NCBI GenBank assembly: GCA_963825075.1 | Contig: CAWGRX010000039.1 | Coordinates: forward strand, 196,098-260,097 | DNA: 64,000 nt | From: CAWAVN01 sp963825075 | GTDB lineage: Bacteria; Planctomycetota; Planctomycetia; Planctomycetales; Planctomycetaceae | Direction: 5' to 3' | The notes under the pieces: model-generated | What the model saw: the letters and a program-made list of their open reading frames with translations, nothing else | The model's database searches: none | Told to the model about the DNA's origin: nothing | Shown: positions 15,104-22,642 of the stretch, one piece after another | Layout of the letters: every line of letters starts with the position of its first letter | Numbering within the stretch: the stretch's first letter is position 1 | Program-made: the position numbers and the translations under genes

Positions 15104-17377
15104 TCAATCGATGTACAGAAACTCGTTTGTGTTGAACATCGCCAGGCAGAAGTCCCGCCAGGCCTGGGGGCGGGCTTGGCTTGGTTTCTCGTCTTGCCGG
15201 AGCCGATCGGTTTGGGCCTGCAAGAATTCGAGCGATTGGGCCGTCTCTTTCGCGGTGGGTTCGCGGGAGAGGATTTTCAAAAACACCCGGCGGATCCGCT
15301 CGGCATCGGAGGATTGGGAATCCGACAAGACCAGGTCGGCCAGTTCCCCGGCGGCGGTGAAGGTGAGCGTCGAGTTGAGCATCGTGAGCGACTGCGGAGC
15401 AATCGTGGAGCGGGCGCGGACGGGACAGCTCGCGTTGGTGTCGGGCTGATCGAAAACTTCAAAAATCGGAAACCGCAAATTCCGCCGAACGAACAAATAC
15501 AAGCTCCGCCGATGGTGGTCCTTCGCATCCGGCGACACCGGCCATTGATTTTTGAGGAGCGTGGAAAGCAACTCCGGAGGCAACGGCGGACGCACGCCCG
15601 GCCCTTCTCGCCGATCCGACAACTCGCCCGTCACCGCCAAGAGCGTATCGCGGATGGCTTCCCCTTCCAGTCGCCGGCGGCGCATGCGGGTCAACAGCTC
15701 GTTTTCGGGGTCGGCTTCCATCGCCTGTTTCCAGCGGGTTTGGGCGTCTTGGTTTTGAGCTTTGGTCCAACGCGGGTTCTGCGGGCGGCTCGCCATGCGA
15801 TAGGCCTGAGACGTGACCAAGAGTCTGTGCATCCGCTTCAAACTCCAATCGGTCGCCAGTTCCGCAGCCAGCCAATCGAGCAGTTCGGGATGCGTGGGTT
15901 CAAACCCCATGATGCCAAAGTTGCTGGGCGATGCGGACAATCCTTTGCCAAAGTGGTGCTGCCAAAGCCGATTGGCCATCACGCGGGTCACGAGCGGATG
16001 ATCGGGCCGGGTCAGCCAGCGGGCGAGTTCCAGGCGGGGATTTTCCGCAGGCTCAGGCGACGTCCCTTGGGGATTGGCCACGCGCAAAAACGCCGGTTTT
16101 AGTTCCGGTCCCTGCCGGCGGAAATCGCCCCGAATCCACAAATATGCCCGGTTCGGCTCGCCGTCTTTTTCCCGCATCACTCGGCCCATCGCCGGTTTTT
16201 TGGGCGGCGATTTTTTTCGCACGCGTTCCCACTCGGCAGTCAATTTCTTGTACTGTTTTTGTTCGTCAGCCGTCAGTTGAGTTTTGATGATCGCTTCATA
16301 ATCTTTCGTCAGATCGAGTTCGCCCTCCTTGGAAGAGCGTTTGATCGCGGCCTGCTCCAACTGGGAGATGATTGTTTCCAATTCGGCCAATTTTTTCGAG
16401 CGCTCGGTTTCCCAGGCCTTTTTTCGGGCGATATCCGCCGCCGAGGGAATCGGATGATCGCGGAAGATGTCGCCGTTCTCAAAAAACGCCCGCTGGCGAT
16501 AAAAATCCCGCTGGCTGATGGGGTCGAACTTGTGGTCGTGGCATTGCGCACAGCCGATCTGCATGCCCATAAACACCGAGCCGACGGTGCTGGTCATCTC
16601 GTTGAGCACGTTGTGCCGGCGTTCTTCTTGCAGGTTGATGTCCGGCATGTCGGGGCCGCACAACAGAAAGCCGGTGGCAATTGCGGGAGCGGGGTCACCC
16701 GGATGCTTCGTGTAAAGCACGTCGCCGGCGATTTGCATTTGCACGAACCGGTCGTAAGGCAAGTCGGCATTGAGGGCGTCCACGACCCAGTCGCGATACC
16801 TAAAGGCTTGGGGGCGGACGTTGTCGTGCTCGAAGCCGTCGGTCTCGGCGAAGCGGGCCAGATCGAGCCAATGCTGCCCCCAGCGGACGCCATACTCAGG
16901 CGAAGCGAGCAACCGATCCACCAATCGCTCGTAAGCATCGAGAGCCGAGTCTTCCAGGAAGTCTTGCACGTCGGCGGGCGAAGGCGGCAAACCCGTCAGA
17001 TCGAACGTGACCCTGCGGATCAATGTCACGCGGTCGGCTGGGGGCATCGGCTGGAGTTCCTCCGCTTCCAACTTCGCCAGCACAAACCGATCAATCGCAT
17101 TTCGCGGCCAAGCGGAGTTTTCCACGTCGGGAACCGGCGGCCGAGTCAGCGGCAGAAAGGCCCAGTGGTCGCGGTCGCTGTCCGTCACCGGTGGTTCAGG
17201 GGGCAACGCCTCCGTCGGTTCGGCTACCTTGGGTGCATCCGCCTTCGCTTCGGGAGCCTTCTCCTCCACGCGTCCGGTCACTCCGAACAGAAAACAGCCC
17301 AGCCCCACCGCCAAGGCGAGGACAATCCGCGTTCCATCGGCAATTCGGGAGTTCGGTTTCAAACGATAGCGGTCCAT
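15104..17377 (-). CDS. Secreted DUF1549/DUF1553 (PSCyt2/PSD1) protein
   Basis: The product is about 757 residues, starting at MDRYRLKPNSRIAD with a signal-like segment (IVLALAVGLGCFLFG). A DUF1549 domain follows (IDRFVLAKLEAE, RRVTFDLTGLPPSPADV, YGVRWGQHWLDLARFAETDG), including CAQCHDHKFDPI, a CxxCH motif that could bind haem. A central coiled region leads to DUF1553 (LARWLTRPDHPLVTRVMANRLWQHHFG, NFGIMGFEPTHPELLDWLA, QSLTMLNS). These proteins are characteristic of planctomycetes and usually pair with a DUF1501 gene; none is adjacent here. The role is unknown, with links to extracellular polymer breakdown inferred from context in other genomes. Confidence 0.88.
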   Translation of the reverse strand: MDRYRLKPNSRIADGTRIVLALAVGLGCFLFGVTGRVEEKAPEAKADAPKVAEPTEALPPEPPVTDSDRDHWAFLPLTRPPVPDVENSAWPRNAIDRFVLAKLEAEELQPMPPADRVTLIRRVTFDLTGLPPSPADVQDFLEDSALDAYERLVDRLLASPEYGVRWGQHWLDLARFAETDGFEHDNVRPQAFRYRDWVVDALNADLPYDRFVQMQIAGDVLYTKHPGDPAPAIATGFLLCGPDMPDINLQEERRHNVLNEMTSTVGSVFMGMQIGCAQCHDHKFDPISQRDFYRQRAFFENGDIFRDHPIPSAADIARKKAWETERSKKLAELETIISQLEQAAIKRSSKEGELDLTKDYEAIIKTQLTADEQKQYKKLTAEWERVRKKSPPKKPAMGRVMREKDGEPNRAYLWIRGDFRRQGPELKPAFLRVANPQGTSPEPAENPRLELARWLTRPDHPLVTRVMANRLWQHHFGKGLSASPSNFGIMGFEPTHPELLDWLAAELATDWSLKRMHRLLVTSQAYRMASRPQNPRWTKAQNQDAQTRWKQAMEADPENELLTRMRRRRLEGEAIRDTLLAVTGELSDRREGPGVRPPLPPELLSTLLKNQWPVSPDAKDHHRRSLYLFVRRNLRFPIFEVFDQPDTNASCPVRARSTIAPQSLTMLNSTLTFTAAGELADLVLSDSQSSDAERIRRVFLKILSREPTAKETAQSLEFLQAQTDRLRQDEKPSQARPQAWRDFCLAMFNTNEFLYID

Positions 17378-17658
17378 AATGCGTCGGTCCCATCGAAAGA
17401 AGGGCGATTCGCGGAGATGCAAAGAAAGGCTCTGCCGGCTGATGGCTCTATCATACAATATCCCTTGCAAAATCCCATGCTGAGATCATTTCGCGGGAGA
17501 ATTCGGCGTGTCTCGTGGCACACTCCAGCGGGCAAACTTTTCACATCGGTTGCAATCCCCCGCCGGGCGGGACATGATCTTTCAAGCGCCGCGGGAACAG
17601 CGGGTTTTGTTCCCCCAAGGCGGCGGTGTTCCTGTCCTGTGGTCACGGGGGTTTTCCG

Positions 17659-19482
17659 ATGCGCCGATCTACACGCTTTCCACGTCGCTGGTTTGTTACG
17701 CTGTCCGCTTGGTTTGGAACGGTCTTTTTCTCGCTCGCGGTCGCCTCCGCGGATTGGACCGAAGACCAAGTCTCCAAACTCCCCGCGAGCGAAAAGGCGG
17801 TGCACCTCTTCAACGGCAAAGACTTCACCGGCTGGGAAGGGCAGATCGGCAAATACTTCACCATCCAGGACGGCGAAATCGTCGCCAAGAACTCCGCCGA
17901 AGACGCCCCCAAAGCCAGCACCTACCTCGTCACCAAAAAGCCCTACCGCAACTTCCGCTTGATCTTTGAAGCCAAACTGGTCCAAAGCGAAATGCACTCC
18001 GGCATCGCCTTGTGGGGCAAGACCGTCGAGAAACAAGGCGACCCCTACAGCTACATGGGGCACCTGGTGATGTTTCCCTCCGGCTACGGATATTACGATC
18101 TCTACCGCCGCAACAGCATCTACCGCGACAAAGACGGCGTCGCCAAAAAAGCCGGTAAACAGCACGACTGGAACCGCATGGAGATCCTCGCCATCGGCAA
18201 CCGCATCCGGCACGTCATCAACGGGAAACTTGTCGCGGACTGGTCCGATCCCAAGCCGGAACTCTGTCAAAGCGGCCCCATCGGTTTGCAGTTGCATTCC
18301 AACAAGGTTGCCCAGGAAGTGCGGTTCCGCGGGTTGGTGCTGACGGAAAATCCCACCGAAGAACTCGTCACCGTCACCGCCGACGCAAAAACTTCCGACG
18401 CGAGCGATAACAAAGCGGACGCCATCGACCGCCGGATGGAAGACTTCGTCGAAAAAGGCCGAGCCGCGGGCGTGGTGACGTTGGTCGCCAAAGATGGAAA
18501 GATCGCGCACCTGGGCGCGGTGGGGCAAGCCGACATCGCGGGCAAAAAACCCATGCGGACTGATACGCTGTTCGCCATCGCCTCCATGACCAAACCCATC
18601 ACCGCGACCGCCGTGATGATTTTGCAGGATGAAGGCAAGCTCTCGGTAAACGATCCCGTTTCCAAGTACATCCCGGAGTTCCGTGATGTCGCCCTCAAAG
18701 GCGGCGGCAAAGTGCGGCCGATCACAATCAAAGATCTGATGACGCACACCTCCGGCGTCGTCGGCAGCCAGCAAAACGAAGGCAGCCTTGAGGAAACCGC
18801 CATCCAAATGACCAAACGCCCGCTCGGTTTCGAGCCGGGGAGCAAATGGGAATACAGCCCCGGCATGTCGATCTGCGGCCGGGTGATCGAAGTCGCCTCG
18901 GGACAGGCTTACGATGAGTTCCTTTCTGAGCGAATCTTCAAGCCGCTGAAGATGACCGACACCACCTTCCATCCCACGCCGAAACAGCAACAGCGAATCG
19001 CGACGCTTTATCAGCCTGGACAAAACGGCCAACCCTTCGCCAAGGCTTCGCATTGGCTGGTGGATTTTTCCGAAGCCCATTCGCCGAACCCGTCCGGCGG
19101 GCTGTTCTCCACGGCGAAGGATTTGTTCCGCTTCTATCAGATGGTCTTGAACGGCGGAGAACTCGACGGCAAACGGATTCTCTCCGAACAAGCCGTCCGG
19201 CAAATGACCCACGTGCAAACCGGCGAGATCAAAACCGGCTTCACGCCGGGCAACGGCTGGGGTCTCGGCTGGTGCGTGGTCCGCGAACCGCAGGGCGTCA
19301 CCGCAAACCTGTCGCCGGGTACGTTCGGCCACGGCGGAGCCTTCGGCACCCAAGGCTGGGTCGATCCCGAGCGGAAAATGATCTTCGTGCTGTTGATCCA
19401 GCGCACAAAGTTCGGCAACAGCGACGGCTCCAACATCCGCGCCGCCTTCCAAGAAACCGCGGTTGAAACGCTCGCAAAATAG
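17659..19482 (+). CDS. DUF1080 (3-keto-disaccharide hydrolase-like) fused to serine beta-lactamase-family domain
   Basis: The product is about 607 residues with a signal peptide (cleavage near VASADW). The first half is DUF1080 (HLFNGKDFTGWEGQIGKYFT, FRLIFEAKLVQSEMHSGIALWG, DWNRMEILAIGNRIRHVING). The second half is a beta-lactamase/class C esterase domain with the nucleophile motif ASMTKP (SxxK), a Tyr motif altered to YSPG, and a late HGGAFGT in place of the KTG box. Such domains are often esterases or D-aminopeptidases rather than beta-lactamases. The fusion suggests a periplasmic enzyme acting on decorated carbohydrates (inference). A hairpin follows the stop, then an enolase-superfamily gene. 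Confidence 0.85.
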   Translation: MRRSTRFPRRWFVTLSAWFGTVFFSLAVASADWTEDQVSKLPASEKAVHLFNGKDFTGWEGQIGKYFTIQDGEIVAKNSAEDAPKASTYLVTKKPYRNFRLIFEAKLVQSEMHSGIALWGKTVEKQGDPYSYMGHLVMFPSGYGYYDLYRRNSIYRDKDGVAKKAGKQHDWNRMEILAIGNRIRHVINGKLVADWSDPKPELCQSGPIGLQLHSNKVAQEVRFRGLVLTENPTEELVTVTADAKTSDASDNKADAIDRRMEDFVEKGRAAGVVTLVAKDGKIAHLGAVGQADIAGKKPMRTDTLFAIASMTKPITATAVMILQDEGKLSVNDPVSKYIPEFRDVALKGGGKVRPITIKDLMTHTSGVVGSQQNEGSLEETAIQMTKRPLGFEPGSKWEYSPGMSICGRVIEVASGQAYDEFLSERIFKPLKMTDTTFHPTPKQQQRIATLYQPGQNGQPFAKASHWLVDFSEAHSPNPSGGLFSTAKDLFRFYQMVLNGGELDGKRILSEQAVRQMTHVQTGEIKTGFTPGNGWGLGWCVVREPQGVTANLSPGTFGHGGAFGTQGWVDPERKMIFVLLIQRTKFGNSDGSNIRAAFQETAVETLAK

Positions 19483-19492
19483 TGGTTTTGTC

Positions 19493-19515
19493 CCCTCTCC
19501 CCTTGGGGGAGAGGG
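19493..19515. repeat. Short GC-rich hairpin repeat
   Basis: A perfect 10-bp stem (CCCTCTCCCC at 19493-19502 with GGGGAGAGGG at 19506-19515) has a 3-base loop and is followed by TTAGGGTGAGGGGG. This text recurs between genes in many bacterial genomes as far as I recall. It has no T tract, so it is a weak terminator candidate at best. Confidence 0.6.
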
Positions 19516-19592
19516 TTAGGGTGAGGGGGCCGAATGCGGGCATACTTACCAATTCTCATTCGATGCCCTAGGCCGCGTTGGGAACCGATGTC

Positions 19593-20717
19593 GTGAAGAT
19601 CACCAATATCGAAACTTACCCGGTGCGGATACCGCTCAAACCGGAACGCCGAATGGTCTCTGCCCTCGGTTCGCATGAGGTATCGGAATACCTGTTGGTG
19701 CGACTGGAAACCGACGCGGGCATCGAAGGCGCGGGCGAAGCGACCGTGATGCCCCGGTGGAGCGGCGAAACGGTCTGGACCGCGAAGACCATCATCGACA
19801 ACATCTTCGCGCCGCGGTTGATCGGCGTCGATCCGTTTGATGTTCCCCATGTGGATCAGGTTATAGATCAATCCGCCCAGTGCAACTGGTTCGCCAAGTC
19901 CGCCATCGAAATGGCCTGCTGGGACATCCGCGGCATTGCGGAACAAAAGCCCGTTTACGAACTATTGGGCGGAGCGAAACGGCCGCTGGCGATTCGCTGC
20001 CGATTTTCGATGGGAGCCTATCCCCCGGAGCGGGCCAGGTCGCGGACGAAGGAACTTGTGGAAGCCGGCTTCACGACGATCAAAGTCAAAGTCGGCACGA
20101 AGTCCTGGACAGAGGACGTGGAGCGGGTGCGGATCGTCCGCGAAACGATGGGGCCGGATTTGGATTTGGTGATCGACGCCAACTGCGGCTACGATGTGCC
20201 CACCGCCATCCGGGCCGCCGAATTGATGGAAGATTTTAACGTCGGCCTGTTCGAGCAGCCGACGCCGCGGGGCGATTTTCACGGCCTCGCCGAGGTCCGC
20301 CGATCCATCAAGCCCCAAGTGATGGCCGACGACATTTGCTTCGACTTTTACGATGCCGTGGAATGCATCCGCCATGAAGCCTGCGATGTCATCAGCATCT
20401 ATCCCGGCAAGAACGGCGGGATTCGCAAATCCCAGCAGATCGCCGAGTACGCCGCCGAGCATGGCATCGCGTGCAGCATCGGTTCCAACCTGGAACTCGA
20501 CGTCGCCTCCGCCGCGATGGGCCATCTGGTCGTGGGCTGCGAGAACCTGCAAGTCGAACGCTACCCCGGCGACATATTAGGCCCGGAATATCACGAGTTC
20601 TCCATCGTGGACAACCCATTAAAAATCGAAGGCCCGATCATCACCCTAAACGACGCCCCGGGCTTAGGCGTCAGCGTCAACTGGGACCGCGTGCGCGACT
20701 ATGCGTGCCTGAAATAA
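19593..20717 (+). CDS. Enolase-superfamily enzyme (mandelate racemase / muconate lactonizing family)
   Basis: The product is about 374 residues from GTG 19593 (MKITNIETYPVRIPL, the usual N-terminus; a TTG at 19578 is an alternative). The capping domain is followed by the barrel with catalytic KVK (~164-166), metal ligands D (VIDANCGY, ~195), E (FEQPTP, ~221) and D (MADDICFDF, ~246), and a second-side Lys (IYPGKNGG, ~273). The KxK plus later Lys arrangement matches the muconate-lactonizing subgroup, which includes cycloisomerases, dipeptide epimerases and o-succinylbenzoate synthases. The substrate cannot be read from the sequence. It is likely part of sugar-acid or aromatic metabolism, and sits downstream of the DUF1080 fusion. 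Confidence 0.85.
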   Translation: MKITNIETYPVRIPLKPERRMVSALGSHEVSEYLLVRLETDAGIEGAGEATVMPRWSGETVWTAKTIIDNIFAPRLIGVDPFDVPHVDQVIDQSAQCNWFAKSAIEMACWDIRGIAEQKPVYELLGGAKRPLAIRCRFSMGAYPPERARSRTKELVEAGFTTIKVKVGTKSWTEDVERVRIVRETMGPDLDLVIDANCGYDVPTAIRAAELMEDFNVGLFEQPTPRGDFHGLAEVRRSIKPQVMADDICFDFYDAVECIRHEACDVISIYPGKNGGIRKSQQIAEYAAEHGIACSIGSNLELDVASAAMGHLVVGCENLQVERYPGDILGPEYHEFSIVDNPLKIEGPIITLNDAPGLGVSVNWDRVRDYACLK

Positions 20718-20818
20718 GTGGAAGCAAACAAAGTCCCTGTTCACTCCGCGGACGCAGCGATTTCGGTTTTCAGTTTTGGGCAAGACGAGCCGCGTAAGCG
20801 GCCGTGTGAGGAACTTCC

Positions 20819-22594
20819 GTGGAGCGCAAACCCGTTACGATCGCGCTTTATTACGACGACAGCGCCTACCAGGAAACCTTGGAGGCGGCGGCGAATCGCC
20901 AAGCCGGCAAGCCGTCGGGGTTGATGGGCCGGCAGGTGGCGGGGAAGGAATTTTTGGATGCCTACCTCAGCCACGGCGAGTGGGCGGAGTTGTTCGCCCT
21001 CGTTCCCAACGCCGCCAGCGAGAAGTCGATCACGGAATTTTGCCGATCGCATCCTTCCAGCCGGAATCGAGAGCGCCGGCTTAGGGTGATTCCTCGCCTG
21101 CGGTTTTTTGAGGATTTTCTTCCCGCACCGCCGGTGCCCCGCTTGTATTTCCCCTGCCCGCCCGATCCGGCGTTTGCCTGGGCAAGGCAGTCCGGTCCGC
21201 CGCATGGGTTTTGCCTATCGGGAGTCACGCATACGCTCTGCTCGGCGCGGGCGGTGGAAGTGCTTCGGGGCATGCTCACCGCGCCATATGAACCTTACGA
21301 CCGATTGATCTGTACCTCGCGGGCCGTCGCGGAGATGGTCCAAGGCGTTTGGGACGCCTACGCGGAGCATCTTCGCGAAAGGCACGGCGGGGAGCCTCGG
21401 CCTTGCATCGGATTGGAGACGATTCCTCTCGGCGTCAACATCGACAAGTTCCGCCCCGCCACGGAAGCAGAGCGAACGACCGAACGGCAGCGGTTGGGCC
21501 TCGCCGATGACGAAATCGCCGTGCTTTTTGTGGGGCGTTTGTCGCATCATGCGAAGGCTCATCCGTTTCCCATGTACCGCAGCCTGTCGGAAGCCGCGGC
21601 CCGGACGGGGCAAAAGGTCCACTTGCTGATGGTCGGATGGTCGGCCTCGGCAGCGGTGCGAAAGGCTTTCCAGGAAGGGGCTAAAAGCTTTGCGCCCCAC
21701 GTGCGAACTTCGTTTCTGGATGGACTTCAGACGGAAAATCGCTTCGGAGCCTGGCGGGCGGCGGATGTTTTTATGTCGCTCTCCGATAACATCCAGGAAA
21801 CCTTCGGCCTCGTAATCATCGAAGCGATGGCCAGCGGTCTGCCGGTGGTCGCTTCCGACTGGAATGGCTACCGCGATCTGGTGGCGTCCGGCGAAACGGG
21901 GTTTCTGGTTCCGACGGTGGGAGTCGGGGATTCGATGAGCGATCTCACCGCACGGCTGCTTTTGGACGTCTTGAACTACGATCATTTTCTGGCCCGTGCG
22001 AGCCAGGCGGTGGCTGTGGATGTCGCCGCGACCACAAAAGCCCTCGTCGAGCTTTTCCAGGACGCCGAACTCCGCACGCGAATGGGAGACGCCGGCCGCC
22101 GGCGGGCGGTGGAACGGTTCTCCTGGCAAGGCGTGATTCGCGCGTATGAAGCGATGTGGCGCGCTCAGGAACGCGAGCGGCAGGACTCTTTGCGACTGCA
22201 AACGCAATCGCCGCGGCGGTTTGCGGGACCGGTGGCTTATCCGGCCCCCGAATACACGTTCGCGGGCTATCCGACTTGTTGGCTGGATGGGAACGCTCAA
22301 GTCATGGCCGCTCCAGATGCAACGGAGCGGTTGGAGGAGCTTCTTCGCACTCCGCTGACAAATCACGTCGCGGAAAGCCGCTGCGCGGATTTGTCGCTGT
22401 TAACGGCCGTTCTTTCTCAGGCGAAAAACTGTTGTGCGATGGCCGATCTTGAGTCGGTCCTTGAATCGGCGGAAGTCCCCCGGCAGACGGCGCGGGCGAC
22501 GTTGGCGTGGCTGCTCAAGTACGACCTGCTCCGCGCGGTTTTTGAGGAAGCCGTTGATCGGGATTCATCACAAGAGCCTCGCACCGGCGGATAA
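20819..22594 (+). CDS. GT4-family glycosyltransferase
   Basis: The product is 591 residues from a GTG, with GAGG at 20808-20811 as ribosome site. The GT-B C-terminal half is clear: VLFVGRLSHHAKAHPFPMY, then SLSDNIQETFGLVIIEAMAS and GLPVVASDWNGYRDLVASGE, which carries the E-x7-E motif of retaining GT4 enzymes and the donor-binding loop. The N-terminal half is unusual for GT4, with a long insert before CTSRAVAEMVQ. About 150 extra residues at the C-terminus (after AMWRAQERERQD) look helical and are unassigned. It probably transfers a sugar from a nucleotide donor in cell-surface polysaccharide or glycoprotein synthesis. There is no polysaccharide gene cluster around it. Confidence 0.82.
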   Translation: MERKPVTIALYYDDSAYQETLEAAANRQAGKPSGLMGRQVAGKEFLDAYLSHGEWAELFALVPNAASEKSITEFCRSHPSSRNRERRLRVIPRLRFFEDFLPAPPVPRLYFPCPPDPAFAWARQSGPPHGFCLSGVTHTLCSARAVEVLRGMLTAPYEPYDRLICTSRAVAEMVQGVWDAYAEHLRERHGGEPRPCIGLETIPLGVNIDKFRPATEAERTTERQRLGLADDEIAVLFVGRLSHHAKAHPFPMYRSLSEAAARTGQKVHLLMVGWSASAAVRKAFQEGAKSFAPHVRTSFLDGLQTENRFGAWRAADVFMSLSDNIQETFGLVIIEAMASGLPVVASDWNGYRDLVASGETGFLVPTVGVGDSMSDLTARLLLDVLNYDHFLARASQAVAVDVAATTKALVELFQDAELRTRMGDAGRRRAVERFSWQGVIRAYEAMWRAQERERQDSLRLQTQSPRRFAGPVAYPAPEYTFAGYPTCWLDGNAQVMAAPDATERLEELLRTPLTNHVAESRCADLSLLTAVLSQAKNCCAMADLESVLESAEVPRQTARATLAWLLKYDLLRAVFEEAVDRDSSQEPRTGG

Positions 22595-22642
22595 CCGACG
22601 GGCCTTCGTCCTAGTGTCTTTCCCGGCTTATGGGGCAGACTC

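Noticed and set aside
13985..16102. 705-codon plus-strand frame opposite the FtsQ-like and DUF1549 genes
   Set aside because: Both minus-strand genes have clear domain motifs; the opposite frame has none.
17359..19452. 697-codon minus-strand frame opposite the DUF1080-beta-lactamase fusion
   Set aside because: It is the reverse shadow of a well-supported fusion protein.
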